This document shows positions 1 through 6,955 of a stretch of 8,520 nt of DNA, piece after piece. The stretch is taken from NCBI GenBank assembly GCA_013003515.1, contig JABDIW010000006.1:1-8520 (forward strand), read 5' to 3'. This DNA comes from Acidimicrobiia bacterium (GTDB taxonomy: Bacteria; Actinomycetota; Acidimicrobiia; Spongiisociales; UBA5794). The position numbers and the translations under genes are program-made. How positions within the stretch are numbered: the first letter of the stretch is position 1; each line of letters starts with the position of its first letter. The notes under the pieces are model-generated. The model had not been told where the DNA came from, made no database searches, and saw only the letters and a list, made by a program, of their open reading frames with translations.

Positions 1-96
1 GAGGACGTCGCCGCCGCGGTGGTCACGGTGTTGCGTCAGCCGCGGTCGATGCGAACGCTCATGTGGTCGATGCGCAGCATCGAGGAAGCCGACTAG
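1..96 (+). CDS. C-terminal fragment of a probable short-chain dehydrogenase/reductase (SDR)
   Basis: Partial gene entering from the left edge. Frame 1 is open from base 1 to a TAG at 94-96 and gives 31 residues, beginning EDVAAAVVTVLRQP and ending SIEEAD. The pattern 'E-D-V-A-x-A-V-x-x-x-L-x-Q-P' followed by a short basic, hydrophobic tail resembles the last helix and tail of classical SDR oxidoreductases, where the 'pEDVA' segment follows the substrate loop. That is family recall. The Rossmann motif and catalytic Ser-Tyr-Lys lie outside the window, so cofactor and substrate cannot be judged. The gene converges on the ABC transporter ATPase gene with only 3 bp (97-99) between the two stop codons, so no separate terminator fits between them. 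Another family with a similar C-terminal helix remains possible. Confidence 0.6.
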   Translation, partial: EDVAAAVVTVLRQPRSMRTLMWSMRSIEEAD

Positions 97-99
97 CCC

Positions 100-894
100 T
101 CAGTCGACGAGGTCGTGGAGCTCCTCCTCGGAGACCTCACCCGGCTTCTTTCCGATGATGATCATGCCGAGGACGTCGTCTTTGGTGACGTCGCTCTTGT
201 TCACCGTCCCGACCAGCTTGCCGGTGAGCATCACGCTGATGCGATCGGCGAGATCGAACACGTCGTGGATGTCGTGGCTGATGAGGAAGATGCCGATCCC
301 TTCGGCCTTCAGCTGCTGGATCAGGTCGTTCACCTGCTCGGTCTCGGCAGGGCCCAGGGCGGCCGTGGGCTCGTCCATGATGAGGATCCTGGCGTTGAAA
401 TGCACCGCCCGGGCTGTGGCAACCGTCTGGCGCTGACCACCCGAGAGTGAGTTCACCGGCACCTTGAAGTTCAGGAACTTCGGGTTGAGACGTCCCATGA
501 CGTCACGAGCCGCCGACTCCATCGCCGAGTCGTCGAGAGTGCCCATGCGGGTCTTCAGCTCACGGCCGAGGAACATGTTCGACGGGGCATCGATGTTCTC
601 TGCAAGCGCAAGCGTCTGATAGATCGTCTCGATGTTGTAGTCCTTGGCGTCGCGAGGCGTGTCGATTCTGGCCAACTCGCCGTTGATGTAGATCTCGCCG
701 GAGTCGGCCGGATGGGCACCCGAGAGGGTCTTGATCAGCGTGGTCTTACCCGCACCATTGCCACCGACGAGGGCAACGACCTCACCCGGGTACAGGTCGA
801 TCGTGACACCATCAACGGCATGGACGCCGCCAAAGGCGACACGGATGTCGCGCATCTCGACCAGCGGGGTCCGGTCAGCAGCTTCAGTGGTCAT
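100..894 (-). CDS. Sugar ABC transporter ATP-binding protein, single-domain, CUT2 type
   Basis: 264-residue cytoplasmic ATPase that would power the sugar importer encoded just upstream. Visible motifs in order: Walker A GGNGAGKT (about 44-51), Q-loop Gln93, signature LSGGQ (150-154), Walker B RILIMDEP (169-176, with D174 and E175) and switch His207 in LISHD. E. coli XylG, RbsA and MglA carry two fused ATPase domains of about 500 residues. This protein has one, like FrcA-type partners, and would act as a homodimer. It ends naturally, with an acidic tail. The frame stays open upstream to 1515, but that part is antisense-like filler inside the permease gene. ATG 894 is chosen because GGAGGAGGT (902-910) sits 7 nt upstream. 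Its ATGA overlaps the permease stop (891-894), indicating translational coupling. The substrate is unknown. Confidence 0.93.
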   Translation of the reverse strand: MTTEAADRTPLVEMRDIRVAFGGVHAVDGVTIDLYPGEVVALVGGNGAGKTTLIKTLSGAHPADSGEIYINGELARIDTPRDAKDYNIETIYQTLALAENIDAPSNMFLGRELKTRMGTLDDSAMESAARDVMGRLNPKFLNFKVPVNSLSGGQRQTVATARAVHFNARILIMDEPTAALGPAETEQVNDLIQQLKAEGIGIFLISHDIHDVFDLADRISVMLTGKLVGTVNKSDVTKDDVLGMIIIGKKPGEVSEEELHDLVD

Positions 895-2219
895 GCGGTG
901 GACCTCCTCCGGTAGAACGTGTCGAGGGCAACGGCGAGCACCAGCACGACGCCGACCGCGATGTCCTGGAGCGGTGCATCGACCCCGACAAGAACCATGC
1001 CGGACTGCAGCGACTGCATGACCAGGGCCCCGAGCACTGCCCCGGGGATGGTGCCGATCCCGCCTGACAGCGACGTGCCGCCGATGACCGCAGCGGCGAT
1101 CACGTACAGCTCGGTCAGCTGACCGAGACCGCTGACGGCTGCATCGAGACGTGCGATCTGAACGGCGGCAGCGATGGCGACGAGGATTCCCATCAATGCA
1201 AACGTCTTGACCGTGGTGACCTTGGTGTTGATACCCGCCAGCTCGGCGGCCTCGGGATTGCCACCTATGGCAAAGATGTAGCGACCAAAGCTCAGACGAG
1301 TGGCCACGAACGTCATCACGAGTGCGACGACGATGGCGAGGAGCACGGGGTTGGCCAGACCGAGAGAGATGTTGAGGCCGTCGGCCGGCCAGGCGATGCC
1401 CTGCGCTTCGGCCTCCTGACGGGCCAGCAGCTCGGGCAAGTAATACCGATTGAGGTAGAAGATCGCACCGAGGATCACGCCAACGCCGATGACGCCGATC
1501 GTGTAGTCGGCCCATCGCGGCCGAAGCTTGAACCCATAGCGAACTCGTCGACGCCGGCTATTGATGAGCAGGAAGACGATGCCGATGCTGGCGGAGATAC
1601 CGACGATCCAGCTCCACCCTCCCCCGATGGTGCCTTCGAGCCCCCCGCCGCCACCGAACCGACCGAAGATGTTGTCCATCGGCGAGATGGTGCGGCCGCT
1701 CGCCATGGCCCATGCCGCACCACGCCAGATGAGGAGCCCACCGAGGGTGACGATGAAGGACGGGACTCCAACGTAGGCCACGATGGCTCCCTGGAACGCT
1801 CCGATCAGCGCCCCGAAGGTAATGCCGGCGACGAGCGTGATGACCCACGTCCAGGGGCTGTCGAAACCGAGGATGTCGGGGAGGATCTCGGCCTGGAGCA
1901 GCGCCATCCACATCCCGACGACTGCGAGCATCGCCCCGACCGAAAGGTCGATGTTGCGCGACACGATGATGAGCACCATGCCCGTGGCCATGATCGCCAC
2001 CGCCGAGGTCTGAACGGTGAGGTTCCAGAGATTCCTCGGAGTGAGGAACGTGCCACCGGACCACACGTGGAACGTGATCCAGATGACCAGCAGCGCCACG
2101 AGCATGCCAAGGAGGCGGGTGTCGATCTCCATCGACCGGATGGAGCTGGCGAAGGAACGATCCGCTGGCTTGTCCCCGGGCGGATCGAAGTGATCTGGGG
2201 CGGTCGCAACGTCTGTCAT
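891..2219 (-). CDS. Sugar ABC transporter permease, XylH-like (BPD_transp_2 family)
   Basis: 442-residue integral membrane protein forming the translocation channel of a CUT2 sugar importer. The first 30 or so residues are polar and cytoplasmic. About ten hydrophobic segments follow, near 34-52, 68-88, 92-109, 125-148, 203-219, 238-255, 290-307, 341-356, 370-412 and 415-435. Family hallmarks are visible: SRNIDLSVGAML (about 87-98), the cytoplasmic coupling-type segment GGNPEAAELAGI (319-330) and the C-terminal SGGIGTIPGAVLGALV (385-400). A long hydrophilic stretch around 256-285 before the next membrane segment is typical of xylose-type permeases. ATG 2219 has only a weak ribosome site. I keep it because the N-terminus looks like a normal cytoplasmic tail and no better start follows. 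The 3' end overlaps the ATPase gene by 4 bp. The sugar cannot be read from sequence. Confidence 0.92.
   Translation of the reverse strand: MTDVATAPDHFDPPGDKPADRSFASSIRSMEIDTRLLGMLVALLVIWITFHVWSGGTFLTPRNLWNLTVQTSAVAIMATGMVLIIVSRNIDLSVGAMLAVVGMWMALLQAEILPDILGFDSPWTWVITLVAGITFGALIGAFQGAIVAYVGVPSFIVTLGGLLIWRGAAWAMASGRTISPMDNIFGRFGGGGGLEGTIGGGWSWIVGISASIGIVFLLINSRRRRVRYGFKLRPRWADYTIGVIGVGVILGAIFYLNRYYLPELLARQEAEAQGIAWPADGLNISLGLANPVLLAIVVALVMTFVATRLSFGRYIFAIGGNPEAAELAGINTKVTTVKTFALMGILVAIAAAVQIARLDAAVSGLGQLTELYVIAAAVIGGTSLSGGIGTIPGAVLGALVMQSLQSGMVLVGVDAPLQDIAVGVVLVLAVALDTFYRRRSTA
902..910 (-). promoter_or_regulatory. Strong Shine-Dalgarno of the ATPase gene
   Basis: The minus strand reads GGAGGAGGT here, 7 nt before ATG 894. 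It lies inside the last codons of the permease gene. It decides the start of the ATPase and rules out the much longer upstream extension of that frame. Together with the 4-bp ATGA overlap it supports coupled translation. Confidence 0.85.
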
Positions 2220-2244
2220 GGTCGTGAGACTAGGAAAACGAGAC

Positions 2245-2283
2245 GGGCGCCGCGCCCCCGGTGGTCCCGGTGACGCAGCGCCC
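2245..2283 (-). terminator. GC-rich hairpin between binding-protein and permease genes (possible attenuator)
   Basis: In the minus-strand transcript GGGCGCUGCG (2283-2274) pairs with CGCGGCGCCC (2254-2245), ten base pairs including one G-U wobble, around a 19-nt loop. Five bases after the stem the RNA reads UCUCGUUUUCC, a short U-rich stretch. The hairpin fills much of the 92-bp gap between the binding-protein stop and the permease start. Intercistronic stems after the binding-protein gene are known in other ABC operons, where they protect the upstream message or partly stop transcription, giving more binding protein than membrane subunits. The U tract is short, so RNA stabilisation is as likely as termination. 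Confidence 0.5.
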
Positions 2284-2311
2284 GTTTCATCACTTCAGGC
2301 GTGTGTTGGAA

Positions 2312-3364
2312 TCAGCCGCAGGCCGAAACCGAACCCGCCTCGACGCCCTGACACAGGGTGTCGGTTGCGATCCAACCAGCATCCACGACCACATTCAGGT
2401 TGTCCTGCGTGATCGGAATCGGAGCCAGGAGGATGGACGTCATCGAGTTGCCACCCGGCGAGTCGAACATCACCGTGCCGGAGACGTTCGCCAACGACGG
2501 GTCTGCAGCGAGAGCGGCAGCTGCCTCACCGGCGGCCTTGCCCAGCTCACGTGCGTCCTTCCACACCGAGACAGACTGCGTGCCGAGCGCGACCCGGTTG
2601 AGGGCCGCAGCGTCGCCGTCCTGGCCGGACACGGGAACGATCCCGTCGAGGCCCTGAGCAGCGAGAGCCGCAACCACGCCGCCGGCCATGCCGTCGTTCG
2701 AGGCGACGACTGCGTCGACATCGTTGTTGTTCTGGGTGAGGAACTGCTCCATGTTCGTCTGAGCAACAGCCGGATCCCAGTTGTCCGTGTAGGACTCACC
2801 GACGTTGACGATGGCGCCACTGTCGATGGCGGCCTGCAGGATCTCCTGCTGACCACCACGGAGGAAGTCGGCGTTGGCATCGGCAGCGTTGCCCTTGATG
2901 AACACGTAGTTGCCTTCAGGCACCAGATCGAAGATCACCCGCGCCTGCATGCGACCCACCTCGACGTTGTCGAAAGTGATGTACAGCGCACCCGGATTCT
3001 CGATGAGACGGTCATATGCGATGACCGGCACACCCTGATCCAAAGCGCTCTGCACGGCCGGCAGGATGGCGGTGCCGTCCTGCGCCAGGATGATGAGCGC
3101 GTCGGCTCCCTGGGAGATCAGCTGCTCGACATCGGCGAGCTGCTGCTCGACGGACGAACCAGCATCGGTGCTGATGTAGGTGGCGCCGGCGGCGTCGAGA
3201 GCAGCCTTGATGGCGGGCTCGTCGGACTTCGCCCAACGCTCCTCGTTGTAGTTGTTCCATGACACGCCGACGATGAGTTCATCGTCGCCGCCCTCGTCGT
3301 CGCCACATGCGGCCGCTACAAGAGCGAGCGCAAGCAGCAGGACGAGCCATTTGGCCTTCTTCAT
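2312..3364 (-). CDS. Sugar ABC transporter substrate-binding lipoprotein (XylF/RbsB-like)
   Basis: 350-residue extracytoplasmic sugar receptor of the periplasmic-binding protein type I fold. It opens with a lipoprotein signal: MKKAKW, a hydrophobic run and VAAAC with lipidation Cys20, then an acidic linker GDDEGGDDE. The mature domain starts at LIVGVSWNNYNEERW (30-44). Segments typical of the xylose/ribose group follow: a 'GADALIILAQDG' strand-turn, 'GVPVIAYDRLI', 'VVASNDGMAGG' and 'VPVSGQDGD'. Two cysteines close to the C-terminus (338 and 349) may form a disulfide, as I recall in related actinobacterial binding proteins. ATG 3364 is chosen because GGAGGA (3369-3374) lies just upstream. An in-frame ATG at 3376 would contain that site, and the still longer frame to 3589 runs back through the divergent region. 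First gene of the operon. The ligand is probably a monosaccharide, identity unknown. Confidence 0.92.
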   Translation of the reverse strand: MKKAKWLVLLLALALVAAACGDDEGGDDELIVGVSWNNYNEERWAKSDEPAIKAALDAAGATYISTDAGSSVEQQLADVEQLISQGADALIILAQDGTAILPAVQSALDQGVPVIAYDRLIENPGALYITFDNVEVGRMQARVIFDLVPEGNYVFIKGNAADANADFLRGGQQEILQAAIDSGAIVNVGESYTDNWDPAVAQTNMEQFLTQNNNDVDAVVASNDGMAGGVVAALAAQGLDGIVPVSGQDGDAAALNRVALGTQSVSVWKDARELGKAAGEAAAALAADPSLANVSGTVMFDSPGGNSMTSILLAPIPITQDNLNVVVDAGWIATDTLCQGVEAGSVSACG

Positions 3365-3368
3365 TGAT

Positions 3369-3374
3369 TCCTCC
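3369..3374 (-). promoter_or_regulatory. Shine-Dalgarno of the binding-protein gene
   Basis: The minus strand reads GGAGGA 4 nt before ATG 3364. It overlaps an alternative in-frame ATG (3374-3376), which would leave that ATG without a ribosome site of its own, so the shorter lipoprotein start is preferred. Confidence 0.7.
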
Positions 3375-3422
3375 ATAGAGAACGGGGGTTGCGCCGCGCA
3401 CTTTCGGCGGCAGCAGGCAGAG

Positions 3423-3452
3423 AGACTACACCGTCCTCCGGCGGGCTGTCTC
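3423..3452 (-). promoter_or_regulatory. Weak candidate promoter for the sugar ABC operon
   Basis: On the minus strand GAGACA (3452-3447) and TAGTCT (3428-3423) are separated by 18 bp and match the sigma-70 -35 and -10 consensus at 4 of 6 and 3 of 6 positions. They lie about 60 bp upstream of the binding-protein start and directly downstream (minus-strand sense) of the palindrome at 3458-3474. Matches this weak occur by chance, so this is only a pointer. Confidence 0.25.
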
Positions 3453-3457
3453 CGGGA

Positions 3458-3474
3458 GGTTGATACGATCAACC
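3458..3474. promoter_or_regulatory. Perfect 17-bp palindrome, probable operator in the divergent promoter region
   Basis: GGTTGAT-ACG-ATCAACC is a perfect 7-bp inverted repeat with a 3-bp spacer, in the 127-bp gap between the divergent ABC and haloperoxidase units. It ends 17 bp before the haloperoxidase ATG (3492) and lies 93 bp upstream of the binding-protein ATG. The odd-spaced TTGAT...ATCAA half-sites look like dimeric operators of GntR or LacI class repressors, which often control sugar importers. That assignment is inference, and no regulator gene is in the window. A small RNA hairpin in the haloperoxidase leader is an alternative reading. Confidence 0.5.
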
Positions 3475-3491
3475 AGTCCGATTCGGGAGCC

Positions 3492-5357
3492 ATGTCCAGA
3501 CACCGCACGATCGTCATCGGAACAGTCGTTGCCGCCGCGATCGTCGCAACCGTCGTCGGCGTATCAGCGGCCCGCAATGGCGCCGCCACCTGCGCAGGAC
3601 CACCCGATCACCCGGATTGGTCGGTGGCCCGGCATTGGAACGAGGCAACGCTCGACGCCATCCGGCGCGACCTGCCTGCCCCGACCGTCCATGCCCGCAA
3701 CCTGTTCCACGTGTCCGCAGCCATGTGGGACGCCTGGGCCGCGTACGAGCCCACGGCATCGGGATACTTCATCGACGAGGACCACGGTGCCGGCGACAAG
3801 AGCGAGGCTCGACGGGTGGCAATGAGCCACGCCGCCTTTCGCATCCTGGAGGCTCGCTACCTCGACTCGGTCGGCGCAGTCGACACGATCCCGCAGCTCG
3901 ACCGCCTGATGGACGACCTGTGCCTGGATCGCAATGTCAAGACGACGTCGGGCGACGACCCGGCGGCCCTGGGGAACCGCATTGCGGCGGTCATCCTGGA
4001 AGCCGGCCTCGCTGACGGTTCCAATGAGATCGAGAACTACGACGACCCGAACTACGAGCCGGTCAACGAAGCCCTCGTCGTCAACCGTCGGGGCACCGAG
4101 ATGGTCGACCCGAACCGCTGGCAGCCTCTCCGGATCGAGCAGATGATCTCCCAGAACGGCATCCCGGTGGAGGACGGCGTACAGGAGTTCATCGACTCGC
4201 ATTGGGGGTACGTGACATCCTTTGCGCTCCCCGACCCTGGCGCGGCGGGCATGCCATTCGATCCTGGGCCTCCCCCCTACCTCGGCGACCCGGCCACCGA
4301 TCTCACCTTCAAGAACGATGCGACTGTGGTGATCCGGTTCAGCAGCACGCTGGACCCCGCCACTGGCACCGCCATCGACATCTCTCCCGCTTCGATGGGC
4401 GGCGACCCGCTCGGGACCTACAGCGGGGGCGGCTACGCCGTGAATCCTGTGATCGGCGCCGCGTACGAGCCGAATCTGGTGAACGCCGCGGACTTCGGGC
4501 GGGTCATGGCCGAGTTCTGGGCGGACGGCCCAGAGTCGGAGACACCGCCCGGTCACTGGAACACGCTGGCCAACTCGGTGTCCGACACGCTCGACCCGGA
4601 GCTCCGCATCGCGGGGTCCGGCGAATCGGTCGATCGGCTGGAGTGGGACATCAAGCTGTACTTCGCGCTCAACGGGGCGATGCACGACGCTGCCGTGGCG
4701 GCATGGGGGACGAAGGGTCATTACGACTACGCCCGGCCCATCTCGATGATCCGCTACATGGGAGGCCTTGGCCAGTCCTCAAACCCTGATGACCCGTCCT
4801 ACCACCCCGACGGGTTGCCCCTGATCGACGGTCTCGTCGAGGTGATCACGCAGGACACGACGGCAACGGGTGCCAGACACCAGAACCTGCTCGGCCATGA
4901 GGGCGAGATCGCCGTGTACGCCTGGGTCGGAGTGCCGGATGACCCGGAGACCGAGCTTGCCGGCGTCGACTGGATCCTCGCCGAGGATTGGGTCCCGTAT
5001 CAGCTCCCGACCTTCGTCACGCCGTCGTTTGCGGCGTACGTGTCGGGGCACAGCACCTTCAGCCGGGCCGGCGCCGAGGTCCTGTCCGGGTTCACCGGCA
5101 GTGAGTACTTCCCCGGCGGTCTCGGCGAGTGGACGATCCCGGCAGGGTCGCTGGAGTTCGAGGCAGGTCCGACGACGGACGTCACGCTGCAGTGGGCGCG
5201 CTACGCCGACGCTGCCGACCAGGCCGGAGTGTCACGGCTGTACGGGGGGATCCATGTGCCCGCCGACGACCTGGAAGGCCGCAAAATGGGATACGAAATC
5301 GGGCGCGCCGCCTGGGACCTCGCCCAGGAGTACTTCGAAGGGACCGCGGGTGATTAG
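3492..5357 (+). CDS. Vanadium-dependent haloperoxidase-like protein (PAP2 / vanadate phosphatase superfamily), exported
   Basis: 621-residue protein. Vanadium haloperoxidases use bound vanadate and hydrogen peroxide to oxidise halides to hypohalite-like species; relatives on the same fold are acid phosphatases. All three superfamily motifs are present: K-x6-RP (K408, R415, P416 in KGHYDYARP), the SGH loop (S518, G519, H520 in AAYVSGHS) and S-R-x5-H-x3-D (S581, R582, H588, D592). These supply the oxyanion ligands, the acid-base His and the axial His. Residues 404-416 (AWGTKGHYDYARP) put Trp405 three residues before the Lys, and Phe513 is seven before His520. Both match Trp350 and Phe397 of Curvularia chloroperoxidase as I recall them. 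MSRHR plus a hydrophobic run (7-27) is a Sec signal or anchor. GGGAG precedes ATG 3492; the frame upstream to 3252 is unrelated. It overlaps the next gene by 8 bp. Halide use and activity are not provable here. Confidence 0.88.
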   Translation: MSRHRTIVIGTVVAAAIVATVVGVSAARNGAATCAGPPDHPDWSVARHWNEATLDAIRRDLPAPTVHARNLFHVSAAMWDAWAAYEPTASGYFIDEDHGAGDKSEARRVAMSHAAFRILEARYLDSVGAVDTIPQLDRLMDDLCLDRNVKTTSGDDPAALGNRIAAVILEAGLADGSNEIENYDDPNYEPVNEALVVNRRGTEMVDPNRWQPLRIEQMISQNGIPVEDGVQEFIDSHWGYVTSFALPDPGAAGMPFDPGPPPYLGDPATDLTFKNDATVVIRFSSTLDPATGTAIDISPASMGGDPLGTYSGGGYAVNPVIGAAYEPNLVNAADFGRVMAEFWADGPESETPPGHWNTLANSVSDTLDPELRIAGSGESVDRLEWDIKLYFALNGAMHDAAVAAWGTKGHYDYARPISMIRYMGGLGQSSNPDDPSYHPDGLPLIDGLVEVITQDTTATGARHQNLLGHEGEIAVYAWVGVPDDPETELAGVDWILAEDWVPYQLPTFVTPSFAAYVSGHSTFSRAGAEVLSGFTGSEYFPGGLGEWTIPAGSLEFEAGPTTDVTLQWARYADAADQAGVSRLYGGIHVPADDLEGRKMGYEIGRAAWDLAQEYFEGTAGD

Positions 5358-6951
5358 ATGGATGGCGATCACGGCCGGAGTCGTCGTCGCAGGCGTCGCC
5401 GGGTGGCTGCTGCTGAGCAGCGGGGGGACAGCCACGCCTTCTGAAGCGCTGGGCGCTCCTCGCTTCATCGAGGAGACGGCCTCGGGAATCGACCATGTGT
5501 ACGACGGGGAGTTCACCTTCTTCGTTGGAGGCGGGATCGCCGCTCTGGATTGCGACGACGACAACCTGCTCGATCTGATGGTGGCTGGAGGTGCCAATCA
5601 GGCGTCTCTCCACCGCAACGTGTCGAATCTCGGTGGATCGTTGCGGTTCGAACGGGTGTTGAGCCCGGTGACCGACCTCGATTCGGTGACGGGCGCCTTC
5701 CCGCTGGACATCGACTCGGACGGCGTCTCCGACATCGTGGTGGCTCGCCTCGGCGAGAACGTGGTGCTCCGGGGTCTGGGCGATTGCCGCTTCGAGCGAG
5801 CCAACGAGCGATGGTCCATCGACGGTGGCGACGCGTGGACCGTCGGGTTCGGTGCCATCTGGGAGGAAGGCGAGACCCTTCCCACGCTGGCGTTCGGCAA
5901 CTACATCAGGCTCGACGAGAACGGCCAGCAATTCGGTGGGTGCGAGGACAACATGCTGCTGCGTCCGAACGGCGAGACCTATGGAGACGCGACGGCCCTT
6001 TCACCGGGGTGGTGCACCCTGTCGGTGGCGTTCTCGGATTGGGACCGAACCGGCCGCACCGATCTCCGGATCGCCAACGACCGCCACTACTACCGCGACG
6101 GCGAGGAGCAGCTGTGGCAGATCGAAGCCGGCCAGCAGCCTCGCCTGTACACCCGGGATGATGGCTGGCAGAAGATGCAGATCTGGGGAATGGGTATCGC
6201 CAGCCACGACGTGACGGGCGATGGCAAGGCCGAGGTGTTCCTCACGAGCCAGGCCGACAACAAGCTCCAGACGCTGGTCGACGACGCCACTGGCCCTTCG
6301 TACACCGACATCGCCATCCGCCGCGGGGTGACGGCGCACCGACCGTTCACCGGGGATGAGATCCTGCCTTCCACGGCGTGGCACCCGGAATTCCAGGACG
6401 TCAACAACGACGGATTCGTCGACCTCTTCGTCACAAAGGGCAACGTGGAGGCGACTCCCGGCTACGCAGTCGAGGACCCCAACAACCTCCTCCTCGGCCA
6501 ACCCGATGGCACGTTCGTCGAAGGCGCAGTGGATGCCGGCATCGTCGACTTCCTACCTAGCCGGGGAGCCACCGTGGCCGACTTCAACCTCGACGGGCTC
6601 CTCGACATCGTGTACGTCAACCGCCGTGAACCGGTGCGCGTGTGGCGCAACGTCGAGACCGAGGTCGGCAACTGGATCTCGATCGACTTCCACCAGCAAG
6701 GGGTGAATCCCGATGCCATCGGCGCATGGATCGAGGTGCAGGTCGGCGACATCACGATCTCGCATGAGATCGTGCTCGGTGGCGGCCACGGCGGGGACCA
6801 GCTCGGGCCGATCCACTTCGGCCTGGGACCGGCGGACACCGGCCGCGTCCGCGTACAGTGGCCCGATGGTGAGGTCGGGCCGTGGCTGAACGTCGCTGCG
6901 AATCAGTTCGTCACCATCAAGCGCGGCGCCGATCAGCCGCAGCCATGGTGA
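5350..6951 (+). CDS. CRTAC1-like FG-GAP/VCBS beta-propeller protein with C-terminal ASPIC/UnbV domain
   Basis: 533-residue extracytoplasmic protein. A short basic start and hydrophobic helix (MIRWM..., about 5-23) form a signal anchor. Six FG-GAP/VCBS calcium-loop repeats follow: DCDDDNLLDL (67-76), DIDSDGVSDI (120-129), DWDRTGRTDL (240-249), DVTGDGKAEV (297-306), DVNNDGFVDL (360-369) and DFNLDGLLDI (421-430). This is the pattern of a calcium-bound beta-propeller. Residues 450-530 match the ASPIC/UnbV domain, with GGGHGGDQLGPIHFGLG and the terminal VRVQWPDG. The family usually serves in adhesion or as a scaffold at the cell surface; no enzyme activity is established for it. GTG 5350 is chosen over ATG 5362 because GAAGGGAC (5337-5344) is correctly spaced for it and it adds positive charge before the helix. 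It overlaps the haloperoxidase stop by 8 bp, suggesting coupled synthesis. Its partner role to the haloperoxidase is inference. Confidence 0.88.
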   Translation: MIRWMAITAGVVVAGVAGWLLLSSGGTATPSEALGAPRFIEETASGIDHVYDGEFTFFVGGGIAALDCDDDNLLDLMVAGGANQASLHRNVSNLGGSLRFERVLSPVTDLDSVTGAFPLDIDSDGVSDIVVARLGENVVLRGLGDCRFERANERWSIDGGDAWTVGFGAIWEEGETLPTLAFGNYIRLDENGQQFGGCEDNMLLRPNGETYGDATALSPGWCTLSVAFSDWDRTGRTDLRIANDRHYYRDGEEQLWQIEAGQQPRLYTRDDGWQKMQIWGMGIASHDVTGDGKAEVFLTSQADNKLQTLVDDATGPSYTDIAIRRGVTAHRPFTGDEILPSTAWHPEFQDVNNDGFVDLFVTKGNVEATPGYAVEDPNNLLLGQPDGTFVEGAVDAGIVDFLPSRGATVADFNLDGLLDIVYVNRREPVRVWRNVETEVGNWISIDFHQQGVNPDAIGAWIEVQVGDITISHEIVLGGGHGGDQLGPIHFGLGPADTGRVRVQWPDGEVGPWLNVAANQFVTIKRGADQPQPW

Positions 6952-6955
6952 AGCG

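Noticed and set aside
895..1515. Upstream extension of the ATPase frame by 207 codons
   Set aside because: The added part is Arg/Gly/Ser-rich filler overlapping the permease in another frame. The ATG at 894 has a strong ribosome site and gives a normal-length ABC ATPase.
2261..3262. 333-codon plus-strand frame opposite the binding-protein gene
   Set aside because: Antisense shadow: the minus strand encodes a complete lipoprotein with signal, fold motifs and ribosome site. The plus product has no recognisable feature.
3252..3491. Upstream extension of the haloperoxidase frame
   Set aside because: It runs opposite the binding-protein start and through the divergent regulatory gap. ATG 3492 gives a proper signal peptide and has GGGAG upstream.
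3520..3600. Possible lipoprotein Cys (Cys34) in the haloperoxidase N-terminus
   Set aside because: The residues before it (NGAAT) are outside the hydrophobic segment and do not make a lipobox, so a plain signal peptide or anchor fits better.
3564..4721. 385-codon open frame on the minus strand inside the haloperoxidase gene
   Set aside because: It is antisense to a gene with clear family motifs. The composition (many V, R, H, G with no domain pattern) is what GC-rich codon bias gives on the reverse strand.
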